A stretch of 32,125 nucleotides of DNA from an uncultured Cyclobacteriaceae bacterium (GTDB lineage Bacteria; Bacteroidota; Bacteroidia; Cytophagales; Cyclobacteriaceae). The notes under the pieces are model-generated. The model was not told the origin of the DNA, ran no database searches, and saw only the letters and a program-made list of their open reading frames with translations. Shown piece after piece: positions 8,405-20,352 of the stretch (its first letter is position 1; every line of letters begins with the position of its first letter). The stretch is from positions 1 through 32,125 of the forward strand of contig CALGOB010000229.1 in assembly GCA_937958005.1 (NCBI GenBank), given 5' to 3'. The position numbers and the translations under genes were made by a program.

Positions 8405-9982
8405 ATGAAAAAGCTGATTTTAATTAGCTCGCTATTATTATGTCTAACCGTAACCAGTAGAGCCCAAACTGGCCTGTCAGAACAAGCATTTTTATTTAGT
8501 AGAACTTCATTTGGAGGAACAGCTAGAATGCAGGCACTAGGAGGTGCGCATGTTTCATTAGGAGGGGATTTGAGTAGTGCCAATATCAACCCGGCTGGAA
8601 TTGGTTTTTATAACCGTTCAGATTTATCGCTTACCCTAGGTTTAGAATTTCAAAATGCAGATGCTCGTTTTAATGGGAATTCTCCAAATTCAACTTTCAG
8701 GACTGGAGTAGGATTAGATAATTTAGGGATTGTTATCAACAAAACAGATCGGGCAAGTGAAGAGAAATTTAAAGGCTGGAATTTCTCAATCTCTGTAGAT
8801 AGAATCAATGATTTTAATGAAGAGATCAGTTATAGCGGTGAAAATTTTGATAATTCTTTGGCCTTTGCATTGAGAAATAATGCCTTTAATATTGAAAATG
8901 CAAATTTGAGAGGTCTAGAATCTGCGGCCTTTGAGACATTTGTGATAAACCCAATCGTTTTAGCCAATGGAGATATTGACTATGATCCAGTCAACTTGGT
9001 GGAGATAGATGATGAAGGAGGTTTGGTTTTCTCTTTTCCTGTACAAGAAGAAACAATTACTAGAAGAGGATCACAGAATCAATGGAACTTTGCAGCTGGA
9101 GGAAACTTTGATGATAAAGTGTATTTTGGAGGTGGACTTGGAGTAACAACTATTAATTACGAACAAGATAGAGTATTTCGTGAGTCAGATTACGTGATAC
9201 CTAGACCTGGAAATGTTCTGGAAAATGATGGCGCACTTGGGGGACTTACACTAAGAGAAAACTTAAATATCACTGGCGTTGGAGTGAATGGTACCATAGG
9301 AGTTATCCTAAGACCTATTGACTATCTAACTTTTGGGGTTAGTTATATTACACCTACATTTTATACCTTAAATGAAGAAAGCTCTTTTACACTTACCAAT
9401 GTGATTGAAAGAGAGATTAATACTTTTGGGGAAGACGTCATAAACCCAGGGAGATTTGAAGAACAGAGCGATATTTTTGTAAGTAACTATTCCTTACGTA
9501 CTCCGGGTAAGTTAAATTTAGGTTTGACAGCTTTTACAGGAAAGTATGGGTTTATTACTGGAAGTGTTGAATTTACAGATTATGCATCAGCAACTTTACG
9601 ATCAAATGATTTTCAAGTAGCAGGCGATAACAATGAAATCAGAGAAACTTATGCTGCAGTAACTAACTTTAGGTTAGGTGGAGAATTTAGGCTGGATAAG
9701 TTTAGGTTCAGGGCCGGTTATGCTGGATTGAGAAACCCTCTCAGCTCAGAGTTTGATCCAGTAGAGACAAATAATATTACTTTTGGATTAGGTTATAAAA
9801 CTCGTGATTATTACATTGATTTGAGTGTTGTAAATAGCTCTTCTAACCAATTTTATTCTCCTTATAGTTTGCCTATACCTAATGATCCAAATTCAACAAA
9901 TCCTTTTGAAGGGAATACACCACTTATTAGTACTGACTTAACAGAAACAAGAGTGTCATTAACTTTTGGTCTTACGTTTTAA
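8405..9982 (+). CDS. OmpP1/FadL-like outer-membrane beta-barrel protein
   Basis: A predicted outer-membrane barrel of the OMPP1/FadL/TodX family, which usually carries hydrophobic molecules; Bacteroidota members are often loosely labelled hemin receptor. A signal peptide (cleaved after SRAQ) is followed by the family N-terminus SFGGTARMQALGGAHVSLGGD and SSANINPAGIGFYNRSDLSL, where the NPAG motif is diagnostic. Alternating hydrophobic strands continue to a C-terminal aromatic residue (TLTFGLTF), as barrel-insertion signals require. Its last 24 bases overlap the 3' end of aroK on the other strand. The substrate is unknown. Confidence 0.85.
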   Translation: MKKLILISSLLLCLTVTSRAQTGLSEQAFLFSRTSFGGTARMQALGGAHVSLGGDLSSANINPAGIGFYNRSDLSLTLGLEFQNADARFNGNSPNSTFRTGVGLDNLGIVINKTDRASEEKFKGWNFSISVDRINDFNEEISYSGENFDNSLAFALRNNAFNIENANLRGLESAAFETFVINPIVLANGDIDYDPVNLVEIDDEGGLVFSFPVQEETITRRGSQNQWNFAAGGNFDDKVYFGGGLGVTTINYEQDRVFRESDYVIPRPGNVLENDGALGGLTLRENLNITGVGVNGTIGVILRPIDYLTFGVSYITPTFYTLNEESSFTLTNVIEREINTFGEDVINPGRFEEQSDIFVSNYSLRTPGKLNLGLTAFTGKYGFITGSVEFTDYASATLRSNDFQVAGDNNEIRETYAAVTNFRLGGEFRLDKFRFRAGYAGLRNPLSSEFDPVETNNITFGLGYKTRDYYIDLSVVNSSSNQFYSPYSLPIPNDPNSTNPFEGNTPLISTDLTETRVSLTFGLTF

Positions 9983-10513
9983 AAAGTCTTGCCAAGAAGA
10001 TAAAATATTTGAGGAGATGGTAGCTATAGCTTCATCTCCTTTTATTTTTAGTTGAGCCTGATTGTAATAAAGTTTTCTCTGAGTATATTTTTTCTCTAAC
10101 TGATCAAAGAGTTCATTTGCATTTATACTCGCAATTAAAGGTCTTTTTTGTGCTTCTTCATCTGCCAACATTCTTTCTTTAATGATTCCCAAATCAACAT
10201 CAATAAATAAGGAAACTCCTTCATGATTGATTAATCCCATGTTGTCAAAAAAGCAAGGTGTTCCCCCTCCAAGAGAACAGATGAAAGAATCATTGCCTTT
10301 TTGATCACTGATAAATTCTTTTAAAACAGCTTGCTCTATGTTTCTGAAGTAACCCTCACCTTTTTTTTTGAAGATCTCTCCAATTTTCTGACCTTCCTTA
10401 TCTTCAATTAAATGATCTAAATCGAAAAATGGATGGGATACGTATCTCGAAAGCTCTTTACCAAGAGTAGATTTGCCACTCCCAGGCATCCCACAAATGA
10501 AAACCCTAGCCAC
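9959..10513 (-). CDS. aroK: Shikimate kinase
   Basis: Phosphorylates shikimate with ATP, the fifth step of chorismate (aromatic amino acid) synthesis, in the cytoplasm. The 184 residues are near the family length. The Walker A loop GMPGSGKST lies at residues 8-16. The shikimate-binding FFDLDHLIE and GYFRNIEQAVL segments follow, then SLGGGTP, and an ERMLADEEAQKRPLI lid region with the conserved RPL. The stop lies inside the 3' end of the convergent FadL-like gene. The start touches the stop of the upstream BT_3928-like gene, so the two are almost certainly cotranscribed. Confidence 0.95.
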   Translation of the reverse strand: MARVFICGMPGSGKSTLGKELSRYVSHPFFDLDHLIEDKEGQKIGEIFKKKGEGYFRNIEQAVLKEFISDQKGNDSFICSLGGGTPCFFDNMGLINHEGVSLFIDVDLGIIKERMLADEEAQKRPLIASINANELFDQLEKKYTQRKLYYNQAQLKIKGDEAIATISSNILSSWQDFLKRKTKS

Positions 10514-11610
10514 TATTTTAGTAAGTCAATTACTTCTTTCGCCTCAGGCGTGTCATTATAATGCCATTTACCTTTGATTACTCCGTCTTTCAATAAAATA
10601 ATACCCGGATTTGACCGGACAATAGTTTTTAGTACCGTGGCATCAGAATAATAGAAAGGAATAGCAAGTTGATTCCTGTGTCTATATGCTTCTATCTCAT
10701 TATAGATTGAGGCAGTAATGATAGCAGGACTGACGTTATAATTGGAGACCCCTTTTATTAAGTTTTTGATATTGTCTATTTTATTACTGGCCTTTTCTGC
10801 ATCATACACAATAATGAAAAGTTTATTTCCCCTAAAAGACTCTTCCGTGAAATCCCCTTCATCATTGGATATTGCATAATCAGTAATTTTAGGTTTGGCT
10901 TCAGGATTCTTTTCTCTGGTTTCAATAAATTTATATGATGGATCATCAATATAGGTTTCAGTTGCTATTTCTTTCCCATCTTTCTCCATGATGTATTCGA
11001 AAACCAAGGGTGCAGAAGGCTGCATTAAAGTTGGAATATGATTGCCAACCTTATAAGTTCTGAAATCTATAAATGGAAGGTGATTAATAGCATGGATTGC
11101 AACGTATAAACAGATGAGAGAAATAGACCCTATAGCAATATTGCCAATTCTGTGGTGTAGCAAAGGTTTATAGGCACCCTTGAATGAGAAATAAGTAACA
11201 ATCAAAATAAAGAAAAGTAGAATGACATCTTTTCTGAAACTCTCCCATGGCGTTAATTTAATGGCATCCCCAAAACAACCACAATCTGTTACCTTGTTAA
11301 AGTAAGCAGAATAAAAAGTAAGAAATGTGAAGAATACGATTAACACCAATAAAGCCGCACTAGTTAACTTCATCTTATAATTCAATAGAACCGCAACTCC
11401 TAATAAGACTTCCAGAACTACCAAAAAAACAGCAATGGGGAGTGCATAAGGAACAAATACGCCAAAAAAACCTGCTATATCATCAGCAAACACATCAAAA
11501 TACTCATGCATTTTGATAGACGTACCTACTGGATCATTTAATTTAATAAGGCCGGAGAATATGAATAAACCACCAACTAAATATTTTGAGATTTCTTTTA
11601 AGAACTTCAT
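10513..11610 (-). CDS. BT_3928-like membrane protein (DoxX/MauE type)
   Basis: A 365-residue inner-membrane protein. The N-terminal half has a DoxX/MauE-like four-helix region (about residues 8-140), opening with KYLVGGLFIFSGLIKLNDPVG. It carries the TDCGCFGDAIKL motif, a paired-cysteine signature of MauE-like proteins. The C-terminal half (from about residue 190) is soluble, probably periplasmic, and resembles a thioredoxin-fold domain without an obvious CxxC. This architecture matches the Bacteroidota family called BT_3928, whose function is unknown; a redox or membrane-maintenance role is only a guess. It sits between aroK (1-base overlap) and a DUF1599 gene (8 bases). Confidence 0.75.
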   Translation of the reverse strand: MKFLKEISKYLVGGLFIFSGLIKLNDPVGTSIKMHEYFDVFADDIAGFFGVFVPYALPIAVFLVVLEVLLGVAVLLNYKMKLTSAALLVLIVFFTFLTFYSAYFNKVTDCGCFGDAIKLTPWESFRKDVILLFFILIVTYFSFKGAYKPLLHHRIGNIAIGSISLICLYVAIHAINHLPFIDFRTYKVGNHIPTLMQPSAPLVFEYIMEKDGKEIATETYIDDPSYKFIETREKNPEAKPKITDYAISNDEGDFTEESFRGNKLFIIVYDAEKASNKIDNIKNLIKGVSNYNVSPAIITASIYNEIEAYRHRNQLAIPFYYSDATVLKTIVRSNPGIILLKDGVIKGKWHYNDTPEAKEVIDLLK

Positions 11611-11618
11611 AGTTTAAT

Positions 11619-12161
11619 TTAAATATATTTTTCTTTGATCAATGCAAATACGGCGTAATTAATCATATCTTGATAATTGGCATCTATCCCTTCAGAAATT
11701 AACGTTGCACCACTATTGTCTTCTATTTGCTTTACTCGAAGTAACTTCATTAAAATAATGTCTGTAATAGAGCTTACCCGCATCTCTCGCCAAGCCTCGC
11801 CATAATCATGATTCTTGTTGGTCAATAGTTCTAATGTATCATTAACATTTTGATCAAAATATCCTTCTAATTCATCAAAAGATAATTCCAAAGAAGATTC
11901 ATTAGGTAATTTCATTTGGATCAATGCGATCAAACAGTAGTTAATAATAGCAACAAACTCCCCATTAACATCATCAGCCACTTTTTGAGCTCCCTTTTCT
12001 TGAATCGACCTTATCCGCTGGGCTTTAATATAAATTTGATCAGTTATAGATGGCAATCTTAAAATTCGCCATGCAGTGCCATAATCCTTTGTTTTCTTTT
12101 CAAAGATGTTTTTACAAGCACTGATAACTTGCTTATATTCGTCAATAGTTTGTTGTTTCAA
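11619..12161 (-). CDS. DUF1599-family protein, internally duplicated
   Basis: A 180-residue soluble protein made of two related halves. Residues about 8-85 contain KTKDYGTAWRILRLPSITD and a following K.QRIRSIQEKG helix. Residues about 98-178 repeat the pattern with KNHDYGEAWREMRVSSITD and LLRVKQIEDNSG. Both halves end in a similar helix (NYCLIALIQMK and NYAVFALIKEK). DUF1599 has also been called nucleotide modification associated domain 1, from its context in phages; its role in ordinary Bacteroidota chromosomes is unknown. It is the first gene of the aroK-containing operon, 52 bases from the divergent folP. Confidence 0.85.
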   Translation of the reverse strand: MKQQTIDEYKQVISACKNIFEKKTKDYGTAWRILRLPSITDQIYIKAQRIRSIQEKGAQKVADDVNGEFVAIINYCLIALIQMKLPNESSLELSFDELEGYFDQNVNDTLELLTNKNHDYGEAWREMRVSSITDIILMKLLRVKQIEDNSGATLISEGIDANYQDMINYAVFALIKEKYI

Positions 12162-12213
12162 CTTGGTAAACCGTTAATTCGGACGCTAAATTAAGAATAA
12201 TTACCTAGATAAA

Positions 12214-13050
12214 TTGAATATAAAGAAAAGCCTCAACATTTCTGGCAAAATACTTAGCTTAAATAAGCCAATTGTGATGGGAGTGATCAATACTACCCCT
12301 GATTCCTTCTATGAACCAAGCAGAGTTAATCAAACTGATGACATAGTCAGTCAAGCAGAAAAGATGCTAGAAGAAGGGGCAGCTATATTGGATATTGGTG
12401 GATATTCAACCAGGCCTGGAAATCAAACGGTTTCTATAGAAGATGAAATTCTTCGTGTCAAAAAACCTATTGAAGAAATAATTAAGCATTTCCCTAAAGC
12501 GATTATTTCGATAGACACTTTTAGGTCTGAAGTTGCTGAAGTTGCCATGCATGCAGGAGCTAAAATAGTAAATGACATTTCAGGAGGAAATCTGGATGAT
12601 AAAATGTATCAAATAGTAGCTGACTGGAAGTGTCCGTATATTGTTATGCATATGAGGAATTCACCCCAAAACATGATGGCGGATTTAGTTTATAAAGATC
12701 TCGTTACAGATGTAAATAAATATTTTAGCGAGATAGCGAATAATATCAAATTCTATGGGATCAAAGACTTGGTGATTGATCCAGGTTTCGGATTCTCAAA
12801 AGATTTAAAACAGAATTATCATCTTTTACAAAAGCTAAGCGCTCTAAAAGTACTAGGATTACCAATATTAGTAGGATTATCTAGGAAATCGATGATTTAT
12901 AAAAAACTAGACATAACTTCGCAAGAAGCTTTAAATGGCACCAGTGTATTGAATACAATTGCCCTGTTGAATGGTGCATCCATTTTAAGAGTACATGACG
13001 TAAAACAAGCGGTAGAAAGTGTTGAACTGTTTACCGAAACATATAGATAA
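12214..13050 (+). CDS. folP: Dihydropteroate synthase, TTG start
   Basis: Joins para-aminobenzoate to dihydropterin pyrophosphate in folate synthesis and is the target of sulfonamides. The 278-residue TIM barrel has all landmarks: VMGVINTTPDSFY near the N-terminus, ILDIGGYSTRPG (pterin/pABA loop), SIDTFRSEVAE, VNDISGG, and the C-terminal GLSRKSMIYK and RVHDVKQAVE. The only in-frame ATG near the start lies inside the essential first strand (VMGVIN), so a TTG at 12214 is the best start. It gives an N-terminus (NIKKSLNISGKILSLNKPIV) that matches relatives. cdaA follows directly after its stop, a conserved pairing in Bacteroidota. Confidence 0.95.
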   Translation: MNIKKSLNISGKILSLNKPIVMGVINTTPDSFYEPSRVNQTDDIVSQAEKMLEEGAAILDIGGYSTRPGNQTVSIEDEILRVKKPIEEIIKHFPKAIISIDTFRSEVAEVAMHAGAKIVNDISGGNLDDKMYQIVADWKCPYIVMHMRNSPQNMMADLVYKDLVTDVNKYFSEIANNIKFYGIKDLVIDPGFGFSKDLKQNYHLLQKLSALKVLGLPILVGLSRKSMIYKKLDITSQEALNGTSVLNTIALLNGASILRVHDVKQAVESVELFTETYR

Positions 13051-13884
13051 TTGATTTACCTTTTTAACATAGGGTTTTTAGAGATAAGGCTAGTAGACTT
13101 TGTGGATGTACTATTAGTAGCAATACTTATTTATCAAGTTTATAAGTTGATGAAAGGCAGTGTTGCCATTAAAGTATTTCTGGGATTCTTGTCTTTGTAT
13201 CTTGTATTCCTTGTGGTAAAAGCTGCTCATATGGAACTTTTGTCCATCATTCTGGGACAATTTATGGGAGTAGGAGTCTTAGCAGCTATCATCTTATTTC
13301 AGCAAGAGATTAGAAAGTTTTTATTACTGGTCGGTAGGACGACCGTTTTTGAAGAAGGTCGAGTATTTGATGGTTTTAGGAGATTCTGGAAACAGAATAA
13401 AGGAGTACGTAGTCAGTCTGAAGTGACACCTGTTGTAGAAGCTGCCAAAACTTTAGGAGGAACTAATACGGGGGCTTTAATAGTATATTCAAGAAACTCG
13501 GCATTGAAATTTTATGCAGAATCAGGAGATTTGATAGATGCACTGGTCTCAAAGAGATTATTGCTATCTATTTTTAATAAATACAGCCCCTTACATGATG
13601 GAGCTGTTATCATCAATGATGGAAGAGTCATCGCTGCACGATGTATTTTACCAGTGACAGAAAGAGATGATATTCCAGCACAATACGGATTGAGACATAG
13701 GGCAGCTTTAGGGATGTCAGAAGTAACAGACACTTTGATCATTGTTGTTTCGGAAGAAACAGGGCAATTTTCTTCTATGCGAAATGGTAAAGTATCCAAT
13801 AATATCTCCTCGCAAGAAATGAGGAAACGAATTAATGAATACCTAAAAGAAAAAGATAAGCCTGCAGTTATTGAAAAGCAATAG
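13051..13884 (+). CDS. cdaA: Diadenylate cyclase (c-di-AMP synthase), TTG start
   Basis: Makes c-di-AMP from two ATP at the inner membrane. Three N-terminal membrane helices (about residues 10-90) precede a DAC (DisA_N) domain. The catalytic signatures are intact: LHDGAVIIND (DGA at 183-185) and GLRHRAALGMSE (RHR at 215-217). The TTG at 13051 abuts the folP stop, and the residues that follow (IYLFNIGFLEIRLVDFVDV) match the usual family N-terminus; the next Met, at residue 34, would remove the first helix. Cotranscription with folP is nearly certain. c-di-AMP commonly controls osmolyte and potassium balance in Firmicutes; its targets in Bacteroidota are less known. Confidence 0.93.
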   Translation: MIYLFNIGFLEIRLVDFVDVLLVAILIYQVYKLMKGSVAIKVFLGFLSLYLVFLVVKAAHMELLSIILGQFMGVGVLAAIILFQQEIRKFLLLVGRTTVFEEGRVFDGFRRFWKQNKGVRSQSEVTPVVEAAKTLGGTNTGALIVYSRNSALKFYAESGDLIDALVSKRLLLSIFNKYSPLHDGAVIINDGRVIAARCILPVTERDDIPAQYGLRHRAALGMSEVTDTLIIVVSEETGQFSSMRNGKVSNNISSQEMRKRINEYLKEKDKPAVIEKQ

Positions 13885-13893
13885 CAATCCACT

Positions 13894-13913
13894 AAAGCTT
13901 TATTTTAGGCTTT
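13894..13913 (+). terminator. Weak terminator after cdaA
   Basis: AAAGCT (13894-13899) and GGCTTT (13908-13913) can form a 6-bp stem with one G-U pair, followed by a T. It is short, but correctly placed just past the cdaA stop. Confidence 0.35.
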
Positions 13914-13947
13914 TCCGCATTCTTTAATTTAAGAATATAAATAACAA

Positions 13948-14086
13948 ACTGTTGGTTATAAGCCACCTCTTTTGCTTAAACCCGAATGATGCATTAGACG
14001 TTTAAGAGAAAATCATAAGTGGCTAAATGACTGTTAGTTATGGTTTGCATCAAATTTCTATTGCATCATTCAGGTTAAAACAGAGG
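13948..14086. repeat. Imperfect inverted and direct repeats before the PAP2 gene
   Basis: This gene-free gap of 318 bases (13885-14202) holds an imperfect inverted repeat of about 25-35 bp: left arm 13966-14002 and right arm about 14052-14086. Both share a perfect core, GAATGATGCA (13984-13993) against TGCATCATTC (14062-14071). ACTGTTGGTTAT (13948-13959) and ACTGTTAGTTAT (14030-14041) are near-identical direct repeats. The loop between the arms is about 70 bases. It may be a worn miniature element or a regulatory structure upstream of the PAP2-trehalase pair. The rest of the gap, to 14202, is AT-rich and shows nothing else. Confidence 0.45.
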
Positions 14087-14202
14087 AGACTTTGAAAATG
14101 ATAATCAATAGTTATGAGTATTTTTACTTCATAAATAGAGATTTATACCAAATTAATGCACTAGTTTTTTAGATATTTGCTAAATAGTAATTTTTAAAAT
14201 AT

Positions 14203-15534
14203 ATGAGAATAGTATTAGTGATCTTAGCAATCAGCATTTCTTTATTGAGCTGCACGTCATCAAAAAAAGAGATCCCATATACCAAAAAGCCTTTTTCTAC
14301 AGATTTTTATCACCACACAGTTAAAAAATTAACTGATGTGATTGTATATGATATATTTTCACCTCCAGTAGCAAGTAGGATTTATGTATATCCCAATATA
14401 GCTGCTTATGAGGTACTTGCAAAAAATGATGAGAATTATAAGTCTTTAGCTGGTCAACTACAGGGATTAAAACCTATCCCATCCCCTTCTAGTAAGAAAA
14501 TCGATTACGAGATAGCTGCTATTCGAGCTTTTATGGTAGTAGGCAAGCAGTTGATCTTTTCAGAAAATAAGGTAGACGAGTATGAGGAAGAACTGAAATT
14601 AAAATACAATGAATTGGATATCCCTGATTACATCATCACCAATTCATTCGAATACGGTGATCAAGTAGCAGCTCATACCCTAGCATGGGCTGATCTAGAT
14701 AACTATAAACAGACCAGGACATTTCCGAAATATACAATCCAAGAAGAAGAAGAAACCTGGCAGCCCACACCCCCTGATTATATGGAAGGAATAGAACCTA
14801 GCTGGAATAAAATCCGACCTTTGATCATTGACAGTGCAGCTCAGTTCCCTCCTGAGTTACCTACTGAATTTGATATGTCAAAAAACAGTATTTTCTATAA
14901 AGAATTACTTGAAGTTTATACTACCGTTAATGATTTGACTAAAGAACAAGAAGAAATAGCTCAATTCTGGGATTGCAATCCTTTTGTATCCCACCATAAA
15001 GGACATGCTATGTTTGCTACTAAGAAGATTACTCCGGGAGGCCATTGGATAGGAATTACAAACATTGCTACCAGAAAAGCAAATAGCTCATTTATTGAAA
15101 CAGTGAATGCTTACACCAGAGTATCAGTCTCATTGTTTGATGCCTTTATTAGCTGCTGGGATGAAAAATGGCGTAGCGTGTTAGTGCGGCCAGAAACTTT
15201 AATCAACAAACACATTGATGAAGATTGGGAACCACTTTTACAAACTCCACCATTTCCAGAATACACATCAGGGCACAGTGTTATTTCAGCTGCAGCCTCT
15301 TTGGCATTAACAGACCTATATGGAAAAGAGTTTAACTACATGGACTCCACAGAACTTGAATATGGTCTAAAACCAAGAGCGTTTAAATCTTTTATAGAAG
15401 CATCTGAAGAAGCAGCTATTTCAAGGCTCTATGGAGGAATCCATTACATGCCTGCAATCAATAATGGGGTAAAACAAGGAAGAAAAGTAGGTAATTACAT
15501 TATAAATAACCTGGAGACTAAAATTGAAAAGTAA
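14203..15534 (+). CDS. PAP2/vanadium-haloperoxidase-fold lipoprotein
   Basis: A lipoprotein (lipobox LLSC, Cys17) of the PAP2/vanadium-dependent haloperoxidase superfamily, a fold shared by acid phosphatases and vanadium haloperoxidases. The three active-site motifs are present: KWRSVLVRP (K322 to R329-P330, KX6RP), YTSGHS (S356-G357-H358) and SRLYGGIH (S407, R408, H414). The aspartate that often follows the last His is replaced (HYMPAINNG). Protein phosphatase or sugar-phosphatase activity is at least as likely as halogenation. Its stop overlaps the trehalase start by one base, so the two are translationally coupled and probably act in the same envelope compartment. Confidence 0.82.
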   Translation: MRIVLVILAISISLLSCTSSKKEIPYTKKPFSTDFYHHTVKKLTDVIVYDIFSPPVASRIYVYPNIAAYEVLAKNDENYKSLAGQLQGLKPIPSPSSKKIDYEIAAIRAFMVVGKQLIFSENKVDEYEEELKLKYNELDIPDYIITNSFEYGDQVAAHTLAWADLDNYKQTRTFPKYTIQEEEETWQPTPPDYMEGIEPSWNKIRPLIIDSAAQFPPELPTEFDMSKNSIFYKELLEVYTTVNDLTKEQEEIAQFWDCNPFVSHHKGHAMFATKKITPGGHWIGITNIATRKANSSFIETVNAYTRVSVSLFDAFISCWDEKWRSVLVRPETLINKHIDEDWEPLLQTPPFPEYTSGHSVISAAASLALTDLYGKEFNYMDSTELEYGLKPRAFKSFIEASEEAAISRLYGGIHYMPAINNGVKQGRKVGNYIINNLETKIEK

Positions 15535-17132
15535 TGAGAAATTATCTTTATCTATTTTTTTTAATTGCATTTCTTTCTTGTCAGGAGAAAGATTCAGGAA
15601 AAGAAGAATTACAAAAGAAGCCAATTGTCTCAACGCTTTATAAACCTGAAAAGGACTTAGGAGAATTGTTCAAGGTGATACAAATGGCAGGAATTTATGA
15701 AGATTCCAAAACATTTGTAGATGCAGACCCTAAAAAAGATCCAAAAGAGATTGTTAAATCATATAACGAGCTCAAAGACAAAGATAGATTTGACCTCAAA
15801 AAGTTTGTTAAGCAGAACTTTACGGAGCCAATTATCCAAGAAGGAAAAGGGGAAATTGACCAAAATGAAGATTTAAAAACCCATCTGATTAACCATTGGG
15901 ATTATTTAAAAAGAGATCCTGACATTGTAAGGAATCGGAGTACTTTAATTCCTTTGCCAAACGCTTATATAGTACCTGGAGGAAGATTTAGGGAGATATA
16001 CTATTGGGATAGTTATTTTACAATTATTGGACTAGCAGCATCGGGTAGATGGGATTTAGTAGATGGAATGACTGATAATTTTGCTCATTTGATAGACCAG
16101 ATTGGGTTTATTCCAAATGGGAATAGAACCTATTACTTAAGTCGCTCTCAACCGCCATTTTTTTCTTCTATCGTAGCATTAAAAATAAAAGGGAAAGGAA
16201 TAGAAAGCGGATTGGTATATCGATCGCAATTAGAGAAAGAATACCAGTTTTGGATGGACGGAGCTAATGAGCTATCCGATTCAAATCAAAGCGTTCAACA
16301 TACAGTAAGGATGGAAGGTGGTGAAATTTTGAATAGATATTGGGATAAGTCTGATCAACCTAGACCAGAATCCTTTAGAGAAGATGTGCTTCTTGCCGAA
16401 AAAGTAGAAGATAAAGCTAAATTATATAGAAACTTAAGATCAGCAGCTGAATCAGGGTGGGACTTTAGTACCAGATGGTTTAAGGGGGATGAATTTGAAT
16501 CTATCGCTACCACAGAAATTATCCCTGTAGATTTGAATTGTTTACTCTATCATTTAGAGTCAACTTTAGCTGATATTTATGCTTTTCAGGGAATTGATAA
16601 AATGGCAGAAAAATACCTAAAAGCAGCAGATGCTAGGAAAGAAGCTATCTTGAAGTATTGTTGGAATGAAGAAAAGCAGTATTTCGCAGATTATAATTAT
16701 GTCAATGGCAAAGTAAGTGATAAACTAACACTAGCAGGAAGCTTTCCTCTTTATTATAATATTAGTGATCCAATACAAGCACTTGCGCAGTCCAAGGCTA
16801 TAAATACAAAGCTTTTGAGACCAAATGGTTTATTAACTACTGAGACAACTTCAGGCCAGCAATGGGATGCCCCAAATGGTTGGGCGCCCTTACAATGGAT
16901 AACTATCAAAGGACTAGAAAATTATAAGTTTAATAGCTTAGCTACTGATATCAAGAATAGATGGATGTCTGTCAACCAGAAAGTATATGAAAATACAGGT
17001 AAAATGATGGAGAAGTATAATGTATCAGATAGTACCCTAGTAGCTGGAGGAGGAGAGTATCCAACTCAGGACGGTTTTGGATGGACAAATGGAGTGTATT
17101 TGGGACTAAAATTGAACTTCTCTGAATATTGA
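15534..17132 (+). CDS. treA: GH37 trehalase, envelope lipoprotein
   Basis: Hydrolyses trehalose to two glucose. The N-terminus is a lipoprotein signal (FLSC, Cys16), so the enzyme sits on the envelope, probably in the periplasm. GH37 signatures are intact: PGGRFREIYYWDSY (about 148-161) and QQWDAPNGWAPLQW (442-455). The catalytic acid is expected at Asp310 (AESGWDFSTRW) and the base at Glu508 (GGGEYPTQDGFGW), by analogy with E. coli trehalase. The 532 residues fit the family. It is coupled to the PAP2 lipoprotein upstream. A symporter-glpKD-GH13 cluster begins 132 bases downstream, suggesting that the released glucose is imported by that symporter. Confidence 0.95.
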   Translation: MRNYLYLFFLIAFLSCQEKDSGKEELQKKPIVSTLYKPEKDLGELFKVIQMAGIYEDSKTFVDADPKKDPKEIVKSYNELKDKDRFDLKKFVKQNFTEPIIQEGKGEIDQNEDLKTHLINHWDYLKRDPDIVRNRSTLIPLPNAYIVPGGRFREIYYWDSYFTIIGLAASGRWDLVDGMTDNFAHLIDQIGFIPNGNRTYYLSRSQPPFFSSIVALKIKGKGIESGLVYRSQLEKEYQFWMDGANELSDSNQSVQHTVRMEGGEILNRYWDKSDQPRPESFREDVLLAEKVEDKAKLYRNLRSAAESGWDFSTRWFKGDEFESIATTEIIPVDLNCLLYHLESTLADIYAFQGIDKMAEKYLKAADARKEAILKYCWNEEKQYFADYNYVNGKVSDKLTLAGSFPLYYNISDPIQALAQSKAINTKLLRPNGLLTTETTSGQQWDAPNGWAPLQWITIKGLENYKFNSLATDIKNRWMSVNQKVYENTGKMMEKYNVSDSTLVAGGGEYPTQDGFGWTNGVYLGLKLNFSEY

Positions 17133-17175
17133 TTTTAAATATTTTTAATTAACAATCGTTTTCATTCCTATTTTG

Positions 17176-17214
17176 TTAAAAGCCCTTTAAAAAACATAGG
17201 CTGTTTTAAGTTTT
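17176..17214 (+). terminator. Possible weak terminator between trehalase and symporter
   Basis: AGCC (17181-17184) pairs with GGCT (17199-17202), flanked by AAA and TTT runs with a bulged G, and is followed by TTTTTC at 17211. The stem is weak, so readthrough from trehalase into the symporter operon is plausible. Confidence 0.35.
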
Positions 17215-17264
17215 TCTTATTAATATCATGGTCAGAAGATTTAATAAATTAACTAAAGGAAAAC

Positions 17265-20349
<3,085 letters not shown>

Positions 20350-20352
20350 AAA

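Noticed and set aside
17140-17175. LacI-type operator around the AATCGTTTTC sequence before the symporter
   Set aside because: The half-sites around the central CG match at only about three of seven positions, and no LacI regulator gene is nearby.
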